Shown: one piece after another, positions 1 through 4,941 of the stretch | How positions within the stretch are numbered: the stretch's first letter is position 1 | Layout of the letters: each line of letters opens with the position of its first letter | Origin: an uncultured Ruminococcus sp. | GTDB lineage: Bacteria; Bacillota; Clostridia; Oscillospirales; Ruminococcaceae | Assembly (NCBI GenBank): GCA_946183385.1 | Contig: CAMHBN010000121.1 | Span: 1-6,140 of the forward strand | DNA: 6,140 nucleotides | Direction: 5' to 3' | The notes under the pieces: generated by a model | Seen by the model: the letters and a program-made list of their open reading frames with translations, nothing else | The model's database searches: none | Told to the model about the DNA's origin: nothing | Program-made: the position numbers and the translations under genes

Positions 1-914
1 CTTTTCTCGATGACTCGGTAAAGGGTATCATTACGTCGATTGGCGGATTCGAAACATTCAGGACGTTTCCGTACCTGATGGAGGACGAGGAATTCAGAGA
101 AGCTGTTCAGCAGCACCCCAAGTTCTTTCTCGGCTTCTCCGATACCACAAACAACCATTTCATGCTCCGCAGACTGGGCTTGCAGACCTTCTACGGTCAG
201 GCTTTTATGTGTGATATCGCGGAGCTATCGGGAGATATGCTCCCCTACTCCAAGGCGCAGTTCGAGAGCTGCTTTGCTCCGTATCACGGCAGGAAGATAA
301 CGCCTGCGGACGTCTGGTACGAGGACAGAACGGACTTCTCCGCCGCCGCAGTCGGTACTATGCCCGTATCGCACAAGGAAGAGCGCGGCTATGAGCTCCT
401 ACAGGGCAGCCCTATTTTTGAAGGTGAGCTCCTCGGAGGCTGTATCGAAAGTATGGGAGAAATGCTCATCGAAGCCAATATCGGGCTCCTCCGCGAGCTG
501 CTCGGCGACGAATTCGCAAAATGTCCGCAGCTTGCCGACGACCTCAGGCTCCGGAGCGAGATAACGCGCAGATACAGCATATTCCCGACTGCCGATGAAT
601 GGCGCGGAAAGGTACTCTTTGCCGAAACAAGCGAAATAATGCCTGCTCCCGAAATGCTGAGAGAATACCTTACCGCTTTGAAAGCAGCCGGCGTTTTCGA
701 CGCCCTGAACGGCATCATTATCGGCAAGCCTATGAATGAGACTTTCTACGAGGAGTACAAGTCCGTATGGTGCGAGGTCGTAGATAACAAGGATATCCCG
801 ATGCTGTACAACGTCAACTTCGGTCATGCCTCACCGCGGGCTATCCTTCCTTATGGCGCTGTGGCTCATGTTGACGCTGACAGGCAAGAGATAATACTTC
901 AAAACCGTCTGTAA
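1..914 (+). CDS. S66 family serine peptidase (MccF/LD-carboxypeptidase-like), 5'-truncated by window edge
   Basis: The reading frame is open from base 3 and encodes SIGGFETFRTFPYL before the first ATG (base 78). That is typical S66 sequence, so the gene starts outside the window and the ATG at 78 is internal. S66 enzymes cleave an amide bond next to a carboxylate: LD-carboxypeptidases trim the muropeptide tetrapeptide in the cytoplasm, and MccF inactivates microcin C7-type adenylates. Seen in the sequence: the nucleophile motif GFSDTT with Ser at 138-140, a GGCIESM segment, the Glu of LFAETSE at 624-626, and the His of NFGHASP at 825-827. These match the family's Ser-Glu-His triad. The LFAETSE...P.PE pattern followed by NGIIIGKP is closer to the MccF-like branch than to LdcA, so the substrate is open. 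The visible 303 codons are close to full family length, so only a short N-terminal piece is missing. It is followed by a terminator at 1014-1042. Confidence 0.92.
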   Translation, partial: FLDDSVKGIITSIGGFETFRTFPYLMEDEEFREAVQQHPKFFLGFSDTTNNHFMLRRLGLQTFYGQAFMCDIAELSGDMLPYSKAQFESCFAPYHGRKITPADVWYEDRTDFSAAAVGTMPVSHKEERGYELLQGSPIFEGELLGGCIESMGEMLIEANIGLLRELLGDEFAKCPQLADDLRLRSEITRRYSIFPTADEWRGKVLFAETSEIMPAPEMLREYLTALKAAGVFDALNGIIIGKPMNETFYEEYKSVWCEVVDNKDIPMLYNVNFGHASPRAILPYGAVAHVDADRQEIILQNRL

Positions 915-917
915 TGC

Positions 918-941
918 TTTCCCTATTAATTAGGGTATACT
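918..941 (+). repeat. 24-nt operator-like element, copy 1
   Basis: This segment matches 1203-1226 at 19 of 24 positions. Its core is an inverted repeat CCCTA-TTAAT-TAGGG (921-935) followed by a -10-like TATACT (936-941). It starts four bases after the stop of the S66 gene. No -35 hexamer lies 17 bases upstream, so on its own it is a poor promoter. A second binding site for the regulator that acts at copy 2 is an inference. Confidence 0.5.
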
Positions 942-1013
942 TTACTTATACTTTAACACTCGGTAAACTGCTATAATAGCCTCATACCAAGTGCTCTCTC
1001 ATATAATAGGTCG

Positions 1014-1042
1014 CTCCCTGTGGATAACACGCAGGGAGTTTT
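1014..1042 (+). terminator. Intrinsic terminator downstream of the S66 gene
   Basis: CTCCCTG (1014-1020) pairs with CAGGGAG (1032-1038). The stem can extend by a T-G and a G-C pair to leave a 7-nt loop. TTTT follows at 1039-1042 and another T run at 1047-1050. It lies 100 bases after the S66 stop and separates that gene from the HTH-pilin unit. Confidence 0.8.
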
Positions 1043-1161
1043 GTCGTTTTCAGGCTGTTGAAAATGTCCGATCCGCTGTCGTACAGAGCTATATTTACCG
1101 TTAATACACTATTTTTACGGTATTATAAGCAAGTCGTTCAGGTCAGCAAAATATATGCTAC

Positions 1162-1202
1162 TTGAATAAATTGTTTTAATGTATTCAATAATTTTTATTG
1201 AA
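1162..1202. repeat. Cluster of TTGAATA/TTATTGAA-type inverted repeats
   Basis: TTGAATA (1162-1168) is the inverse of TATTCAA (1182-1188). TTCAATAA (1184-1191) forms a perfect 8-bp inverted repeat with TTATTGAA (1195-1202), separated by three T residues. The last arm overlaps the -35 hexamer of the HTH-gene promoter. The AT-rich arms could form by chance in this region, but three related words in 41 bases directly at a promoter suggest protein binding. Confidence 0.4.
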
Positions 1203-1226
1203 ATTTCCTATCAAATAGGGTATAAT
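1198..1226 (+). promoter_or_regulatory. Sigma-A promoter of the HTH-pilin operon
   Basis: TTGAAA (1198-1203), a 17-bp spacer and a perfect TATAAT (1221-1226). Transcription would start near 1233, leaving a leader of about 16 bases, so the ribosome binding site AGAGGTGAT (1235-1243) sits almost at the 5' end of the mRNA. Confidence 0.85.
1203..1226 (+). repeat. 24-nt operator-like element, copy 2, within the promoter
   Basis: This is the second copy of the element at 918-941 (19 of 24 identical). Its near-palindrome CCTAT-CAA-ATAGG (1207-1219) fills the spacer between -35 and -10, a classic place for a repressor operator, and the repeat runs into the -10 hexamer. The HTH protein encoded just downstream is the obvious candidate binder (autoregulation), which is inference. 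Confidence 0.55.
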
Positions 1227-1248
1227 ATGTTCAAAGAGGTGATGGTAT

Positions 1249-1563
1249 ATGAAAGCTAACAACGAGATCAAGACTGATAACGGCAGCATCACTGCCTGTG
1301 AGAAAGAAAAGAGAGCATCTTGTTATTCCCATATCACCATCAATCCCCCGCCCGATGTTTCAGCGGAGGATATAAAGGCTCTTCGTCAGAGTCTGAAAAT
1401 GACCCAGAAAACCTTCGCAGCTATCATGGGCGTTACGAATAAAGCGGTCGAAGCGTGGGAAAACGGTACAAATACCCCCGGAGGAACTGCCAGACGCATG
1501 ATCGGAATCCTGCTCGCAGACAGCTCAATACCCGAAAAATACAATATCATTGCAGCAGAATAA
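1249..1563 (+). CDS. XRE-type HTH protein of the HigA/MqsA-antitoxin (YiaG-like) kind
   Basis: A 104-residue protein. Residues about 38-90 form a helix-turn-helix domain: AEDIKALRQSLKMTQ, then FAAIMGVTNKAVEAWENG and a TARRMIGILL helix. The 'VEAWENGT..P.G.ARR' wording is characteristic of the antitoxin-like XRE branch (HigA, MqsA C-terminal domain, YiaG). The N-terminal 37 residues are polar and carry Cys17 and Cys25; too little is visible to call a zinc site. The start is fixed by AGAGGTGAT (1235-1243), 5 bases before the ATG, and by the promoter just upstream. Usual partners are RelE/HigB-type toxins, but none lies beside it; the next gene, 20 bases on, is a pilin. Likely role: DNA-binding repressor of its own operon, perhaps binding the 24-nt elements at 918 and 1203. 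The fold is seen in the sequence; the target is inferred. Confidence 0.88.
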   Translation: MKANNEIKTDNGSITACEKEKRASCYSHITINPPPDVSAEDIKALRQSLKMTQKTFAAIMGVTNKAVEAWENGTNTPGGTARRMIGILLADSSIPEKYNIIAAE

Positions 1564-1583
1564 GCAAATGAGGAGTTGACACT

Positions 1584-2324
1584 ATGAGAAAAAAATTTAA
1601 AGGCTTTACACTTATCGAATTGATCGTTGTAATAGCTATTATCGGAATATTAGCAGCTATCCTCGCCCCGACAATGTCAGGCTACATCAGAAAAGCAAAG
1701 ATCGCAGCAGCGATCAGTGATGCAAAGACTATCAAAAACTCGGTCGAATCGTCTCTGTCTGCACATTTTCTGGACAACAACAATCCGGGTCAATTCGACG
1801 CTGCTTTCAATAAGATGCTCTATCTTGACCAGAGCAGAAACGTAAAAGACAGACAGGTTGAAGTAGTTGGTGCTTTTACGAACAAGAGCTGGTACACCTA
1901 TAAGAAAAATATCAAGAACAACGGTGCTTCCCAAGAGGTGGATAAGGTGATCGCGGCAGGACTGGACGAAATGTTCTCCGAAGACTGGAAAACAGGTAAA
2001 AACGGGCTGAATCCTCTTGGTTACGGAAAAAACGGTACCTGCGCGGAATATCTGAAAAAGGATAAGACCAATTTCGGACTGGTCGTTGTTTATGACGCCG
2101 AATGTACAGTACGTATGATGCAGATATACCGTAAAAACATACTTGTCACATACATAAACGGCGAATATATTGCTAACACCAATAAAAACTCGCACTTCGT
2201 TGGCACGAATATATGGAGCTCGATATATACAGATGCAGGCTACTCTTCTTCCGAGGAACTGTATAAGATATCCCTGTCTGACAGACAGATCAGGACAGAC
2301 GGAAGTACAGGCGGATGGTATTGA
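1584..2324 (+). CDS. Type IV pilin-like protein (class III signal peptide)
   Basis: A 246-residue prepilin. The short basic leader MRKKFKG ends at Gly7, the prepilin peptidase site, and is followed by FTLIELIVVIAIIGILAAIL. Mature Glu5 (residue 12) and Pro22 (residue 29) are both present, as in classical type IVa pilins and pseudopilins. After the amphipathic N-terminal helix comes a globular domain with only two cysteines, Cys153 and Cys174, which could form a disulfide. GLVVVYDAECTVRMMQIY and LVTYINGEYIANT look like strands of the pilin beta-sheet. The start is supported by AGGAG (1571-1575), 8 bases upstream of the ATG. The gene is 20 bases downstream of the HTH gene and shares its promoter. 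No assembly genes (pilB, pilC, pilD) are in the window, so this is an orphan pilin locus. Ruminococcus albus is known to use pilin-like proteins in cellulose adhesion; whether this one does so is unknown. The C-terminal half is not recognised. Confidence 0.93.
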   Translation: MRKKFKGFTLIELIVVIAIIGILAAILAPTMSGYIRKAKIAAAISDAKTIKNSVESSLSAHFLDNNNPGQFDAAFNKMLYLDQSRNVKDRQVEVVGAFTNKSWYTYKKNIKNNGASQEVDKVIAAGLDEMFSEDWKTGKNGLNPLGYGKNGTCAEYLKKDKTNFGLVVVYDAECTVRMMQIYRKNILVTYINGEYIANTNKNSHFVGTNIWSSIYTDAGYSSSEELYKISLSDRQIRTDGSTGGWY

Positions 2325-2399
2325 TATTCCTCGATTTTCGTACTTCATATAACCGCTCGGTAACAGCCCCGAAACATTGTGGACATAATACGCGAAACT

Positions 2400-2432
2400 A
2401 ACAAGGACACTGCAAACAGCAGTGTCCTTGTT
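2400..2432 (+). terminator. Perfect 14-bp hairpin, probable terminator of the HTH-pilin operon
   Basis: AACAAGGACACTGC (2400-2413) pairs without mismatch with GCAGTGTCCTTGTT (2419-2432), leaving a 5-nt loop. The T tract (TTGTTCGTTAT) is interrupted and partly inside the stem, so termination may be incomplete. It lies 75 bases after the pilin stop. Confidence 0.6.
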
Positions 2433-2438
2433 CGTTAT

Positions 2439-2790
2439 ATGATGAACGGTTACGGGGTTTTGATAACCAGAAGCGGAGTACGGCTTGGGGGCGAATGGGT
2501 CAACGATAAGCCAGGTTCTCTGACGGTATTGCATGAATCGTCTGACGTGACCGACACGGAAACAGAAAATGACGAAGCTGTAAATCAGGAGCAATATGAC
2601 CAGATTTTAAATGACTTTAAAAAGACCCTCGATGACAATTTCGACATGATGTTAGAGGATATGGTCGATGAACTGAATAAGCTGAAAACATCGCATTCAT
2701 CGAACGAAGAAAAACAGGATCCGGAACAAAATGTATTCTTTGAACCCAAAAAGCAGAAAAAACAAAGCATACAACACATAAGAAATAAAA
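2439..2790 (+). pseudogene. Coding-like acidic open frame, unrecognised; possible remnant or frameshifted gene
   Basis: The frame beginning MMNGYGVLITRSGVRLGG and running through NQEQYDQILNDFKKTLDD to MMLEDMVDELNKLK reads like real protein: acidic, helical, balanced codon use, ending in a Lys/Gln-rich tail. I do not recognise it. Against a normal gene: no ribosome binding site precedes the ATGs at 2439 and 2442, nor the GTG at 2379, which would put the 14-bp hairpin inside the gene. The frame also has no stop before the terminator at 2793-2840, and continues to 3032 antisense to the protease gene. Both other frames stop just before that terminator (TAA at 2779-2781 and TAA at 2786-2788). A single indel in the A-rich stretch 2748-2762 would therefore give a sensible C-terminus. 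The end given here is where coding character stops, not a stop codon. It could also be the tail of a gene that lost its 5' end. Confidence 0.35.
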
Positions 2791-2792
2791 AC

Positions 2793-2840
2793 GAGCTTGT
2801 CCGTCGCATATCGCGGCGGGCAAGCTCTTTCCGTTTTTTT
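2793..2840. terminator. Bidirectional intrinsic terminator
   Basis: A 15-bp stem is formed by 2793-2807 (GAGCTTGTCCGTCGC) and 2813-2827 (GCGGCGGGCAAGCTC), with two G-U wobbles and a 5-nt loop. On the plus strand TTT and then a run of seven T residues (2834-2840) follow. On the minus strand the stem is followed by GTTTTTATTTCT (complement of 2781-2792). It can thus end plus-strand transcription from the left and the protease mRNA from the right, whose stop codon is only a few bases away. Confidence 0.88.
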
Positions 2841-2843
2841 CAC

Positions 2844-4103
2844 TTATTGATACAGTGCCTTTATGCAGCAGTTTCCGGGCTTGCAGTCGATGCCGAGTTC
2901 AGCTTCGATGCCGCTTTCCGTAAGGTCGCGCCACGTATCGAGCTTTACGAACGACTGTCCGCTTTCCGACTTTGTGATGTAGTCTGTGTCGCCGTAATCT
3001 ATAGTCTCGCCCTCGACCGGAGCTCCCTTTGAATAGGTTATCGCAACAGCGCAGTCTGTCACATCGACAGGCGTATCAAGCACAACAGTATGATAGCCGT
3101 GGTAGTCGAGGACTGAATCCTGAGAATACAGCAGGTTCGTAAAGCTGCTGTCGTATACTTCTATCTTTATGTCCTGCTCGTCAAAGTCGTTGTATGTACC
3201 GACTGCCGCGAGCTTTCCTGCCTTGTGGAATACGTTTGCAGTCGTCGTGGAATCGCCTGTTTTGATGTATCTGTCCTGCTCGTTTCCTGCGTCGTAGCCG
3301 ATGACCTCCGAATACTCATTCGTGACCGAGTGGCTTATGCCATATTCGAGCGGAGCGCAATAGGAAAGATATTGATATCCCGACGTGTACTGGCTGTTAT
3401 AGGCTATCCACGCGCCGTCCTCGTAGGCGGGAATATTGAAGTATTCCTTGGGGAAATGGTCGTCATACCCGACGATGGTTATATCGTGGTCGAATTCCTC
3501 TCTTGTATAGTTGAGCGTGTAATACTTACCGTGCCAGCCCTTGTATTTGCTGTCCGTATCGTTTACTCCCACAGACACAGAGCCGCGTGTGCGCAGGTTT
3601 TCCTTTATTGCCTCACGGTCATCTGTGTCGAGTATCACACTGCTGTCTATCGTCAGGTCACCGAAACCGTTGGTCAGAGTCTCCGTCACCATCCACTGCC
3701 AGCCGCCTATGTTCTTCCCGTTAAAGCCTTCTTTTTTATCGTCGAGATAAATGCGGTCAAGCATTTCCATCGGGTCTATGGTCAGGTAGGAGCCATTTTT
3801 CCTGGCATAAGCGGTTTCCATACTGTTAGCCGCAGAAAAGAGCCAGCAGGTACCTCCCTCCTGCTCCTTCATCTTGATTTCGGGGTATTCTTCAAGCAGG
3901 TTGAAGTAGCCGTCGTCGCCGTGGACATAGTCCTTGGGCGCGGAAGTGGTCGTCTCCGTCTCAGCAGTAGTGGGCTCGGTGCTGACCTCTTCTGTCACCG
4001 ACGGTTTTGTGGTCTCGGTCGAAGTATCGGCTTCCTTGGCGCCGCAGCTGTACAATGATACGATAGTTGTTAAAGCGAGTAATAGTATAGTTGCCTTCTT
4101 CAT
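2844..4103 (-). CDS. Lipoprotein with papain-like (C1) cysteine protease domain and lectin-like C-terminal region
   Basis: A 419-residue exported protein. MKKATILLLALTTIVSLYSC is a lipoprotein signal with lipobox L17-Y-S-Cys20, so the protein should be anchored on the outer face of the membrane. Residues 21-57 form a Thr/Glu/Ser-rich spacer. The C1 domain (about 62-250) has the nucleophile in QEGGTCWLFS (Gln81, Cys86), the His in FDHDITIVGYDDHF (His206) and the Asn in GAWIAYNSQYTSGYQYLSY (Asn236), the family's catalytic set. The oxyanion Gln is five residues before Cys, one fewer than papain's QGxCGSC. Residues about 265-360 match the pattern of the lectin-like domain that follows C1 domains in Firmicute surface proteases (ANVFHKAGKLAAVGTY.., VEVYDSS-like strands). 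Cys407, Cys412 and Cys413 lie near the end. The start has AGGA (complement of 4110-4113) 6 bases upstream. Probable role: surface or envelope proteolysis; the substrate is unknown. It is transcribed convergently to 2439-2790 and divergently from the two-component genes. Confidence 0.9.
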   Translation of the reverse strand: MKKATILLLALTTIVSLYSCGAKEADTSTETTKPSVTEEVSTEPTTAETETTTSAPKDYVHGDDGYFNLLEEYPEIKMKEQEGGTCWLFSAANSMETAYARKNGSYLTIDPMEMLDRIYLDDKKEGFNGKNIGGWQWMVTETLTNGFGDLTIDSSVILDTDDREAIKENLRTRGSVSVGVNDTDSKYKGWHGKYYTLNYTREEFDHDITIVGYDDHFPKEYFNIPAYEDGAWIAYNSQYTSGYQYLSYCAPLEYGISHSVTNEYSEVIGYDAGNEQDRYIKTGDSTTTANVFHKAGKLAAVGTYNDFDEQDIKIEVYDSSFTNLLYSQDSVLDYHGYHTVVLDTPVDVTDCAVAITYSKGAPVEGETIDYGDTDYITKSESGQSFVKLDTWRDLTESGIEAELGIDCKPGNCCIKALYQ

Positions 4104-4163
4104 AATGATTCCTTTCAGCGATTTTCAGTCAAACATACTCACGATATAAATGATCACATATTA

Positions 4164-4192
4164 ATTGTACATGAAGATTCGGACAGTGTCAA
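4164..4192 (-). promoter_or_regulatory. Sigma-A promoter of the C1 protease gene
   Basis: On the minus strand, consensus TTGACA (complement of 4187-4192), a 17-bp spacer and TACAAT (complement of 4164-4169). Transcription would start near 4157, giving a leader of about 54 bases to the ATG at 4103. Confidence 0.85.
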
Positions 4193-4218
4193 GCAGTATG
4201 TAACACTTTTTGTTTATA

Positions 4219-4236
4219 ATTTTACGATAAAATCGT
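4219..4236. promoter_or_regulatory. Overlapping palindromes between divergent promoters, possible operator
   Basis: ATTTTA-CGA-TAAAAT (4219-4233) and ACGAT-AAA-ATCGT (4224-4236) are both perfect and overlap. They sit between the -35 of the protease promoter (4192) and the candidate promoters of the two-component genes. No protein is identified that binds them. Confidence 0.35.
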
Positions 4237-4249
4237 CGCAATTATGATG

Positions 4250-4278
4250 TTGAAAAAATGCCCCTCTGGGTTTATTAC
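4250..4278 (+). promoter_or_regulatory. Possible second upstream promoter for the two-component operon
   Basis: TTGAAA (4250-4255), a 17-bp spacer, TATTAC (4273-4278). The -10 is weaker than that of the promoter that begins at the very next base. Confidence 0.35.
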
Positions 4279-4307
4279 TTGCAACTTCGTTAAGCTTGTG
4301 GTATAAT
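4279..4307 (+). promoter_or_regulatory. Sigma-A promoter of the response regulator-kinase operon
   Basis: TTGCAA (4279-4284), a 17-bp spacer, perfect TATAAT (4302-4307). Transcription would begin near 4314. The ATG at 4306 overlaps the -10 box and would lie upstream of the transcript, which rules it out as the start of the regulator gene from this promoter. Confidence 0.85.
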
Positions 4308-4323
4308 GACATATATCTTGAAC

Positions 4324-4330
4324 AGGAGGT
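4324..4330 (+). promoter_or_regulatory. Ribosome binding site fixing the response regulator start
   Basis: AGGAGGT, a near-perfect Shine-Dalgarno, 5 bases before the ATG at 4336. It decides for this start over the in-frame ATG at 4306, which has no such site. Confidence 0.9.
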
Positions 4331-4335
4331 GCGCT

Positions 4336-4941
4336 ATGGCTGAAATATTACTTGTAGAGGACGACAGGACGCTCAGCGGGAGTATAGCCCTCGCGTTGAA
4401 CTCCGACGGACACAGCGTATTGCAGGCTTACTCCTCCGAGGAGGCAGCGGAGTTCCTCACGCAGGCTGATATGGTACTGCTCGACGTCTCGCTCCCCGAC
4501 AAAAGCGGCTTCGAGCTATGCAAGGCTATACGCGAAAGCTCTGATATACCTATAATATTCATCACATCCTACGACGAAGAATCGGACATTCTCCGCGGAC
4601 TCGATTCGGGCGGCGACGACTACATAACAAAGCCCTTCCGCCTGAACGTACTGCTCTCGCGCGTCAGAGCCGTATTGCGCAGATGTACCGTTCAGCTCCC
4701 CGACATTGAGCTGACTGCGGTCGAGGAAAAGCTGCTCGAATACCTTATGCAGAACAGGGGAAGATTTCTCACGCGCGAGCAGATACTCGCCTATCTGTGG
4801 GACTCCAAGGGCTGTTTCGTCAACGACAACACCCTGTCCGTGAACATAAGCCGCCTGCGCGACAAGCTCCGGGACAGCGGAAAGGGACAGATAATCACCA
4901 AGAGAGGTGTAGGCTATAAATGGACAGAACAGACAAGCTGA
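4336..4941 (+). CDS. OmpR/PhoB-family response regulator with shortened effector domain
   Basis: A 201-residue protein from the ATG at 4336. The receiver domain (1-116) has Glu8/Asp9/Asp10 of VEDD, the phosphoacceptor Asp50 in LLDVSLPD, Thr77, and Lys99 in DDYITKPF, so it should be phosphorylated by the kinase next door. The winged-helix effector has LTAVEEKLLEYL, FLTREQILAYLW, the recognition-helix region FVNDNTLSVNISRLRDKL and the wing IITKRGVGYKW. This wording is typical of Clostridial regulators paired with two-TM kinases. Odd: only about 10 residues separate the receiver's last helix (VRAVLRR, to 116) from the LT (126-127). Family members normally have some 25-30 more, forming the N-terminal four-stranded beta-platform of the effector domain. 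Total length is correspondingly below the usual 220-235. The reading frame is intact. DNA binding is expected from the recognition helix, but contacts between the two domains must differ. The targets are unknown. Confidence 0.93.
   Translation: MAEILLVEDDRTLSGSIALALNSDGHSVLQAYSSEEAAEFLTQADMVLLDVSLPDKSGFELCKAIRESSDIPIIFITSYDEESDILRGLDSGGDDYITKPFRLNVLLSRVRAVLRRCTVQLPDIELTAVEEKLLEYLMQNRGRFLTREQILAYLWDSKGCFVNDNTLSVNISRLRDKLRDSGKGQIITKRGVGYKWTEQTS
4903..4909 (+). promoter_or_regulatory. Ribosome binding site of the kinase gene inside the regulator gene
   Basis: AGAGGTG lies 10 bases before the ATG at 4920, inside the last codons of the response regulator. It supports that start over the next in-frame ATG at 4965, which has no Shine-Dalgarno sequence, and points to translational coupling. 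Confidence 0.7.

Larger units (their letters stand above)
915..1248. other. AT-rich intergenic region with terminator, repeated operator-like elements and HTH-gene promoter
   Basis: This is 334 bases without a credible gene. In order it holds: a 24-nt element at 918-941, repeated at 1203-1226; TATAAT-like hexamers at 972-977 and 1002-1007 without good -35 partners; the terminator hairpin at 1014-1042; an inverted repeat TACCGT (1096-1101)/ACGGTA (1117-1122); a cluster of TTGAATA/TATTCAA-type sequences at 1162-1202; and the promoter at 1198-1226. No toxin-like small ORF precedes the antitoxin-like gene. Confidence 0.8.

Noticed and set aside
78..80. ATG at 78 as start of the S66 peptidase
   Set aside because: Family-typical sequence continues upstream in frame to the window edge, so this Met is internal.
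972..1042. Small RNA between TATAAT-like boxes and the terminator
   Set aside because: Neither TATAAT (972-977 nor 1002-1007) has an acceptable -35 hexamer, and the hairpin is explained as the S66 terminator.
1043..1142. Imperfect direct repeat GTCGTTTTCAGG (1043-1054) and GTCGTTCAGG (1133-1142)
   Set aside because: Short, with a 2-base gap; no other structure supports an attachment site or element ends.
2379..2438. GTG at 2379 as start of the doubtful open frame
   Set aside because: No ribosome binding site, and the 14-bp terminator-like hairpin would be inside the coding region.
2440..2520. Possible tRNA gene suggested by RSGVR-like translation
   Set aside because: No T-loop consensus, no anticodon stem and no acceptor pairing could be found.
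2439..2535. Similarity of VLVRYMMNGYGVL to the pilin segment ILVTYINGEYIAN, hinting at a silent pilin cassette
   Set aside because: Only a handful of residues match, the DNA match is weak and partly falls in the hairpin arm; no similarity continues beyond.
1677..2594. 305-codon open frame on the minus strand
   Set aside because: It is antisense to the clearly real pilin gene and runs through the 14-bp hairpin; it has no family character and no ribosome binding site I could identify.
3225..4058. 277-codon plus-strand open frame opposite the C1 protease
   Set aside because: It is a mirror frame of a gene with signal peptide and catalytic motifs; its composition reflects the complement of that gene.
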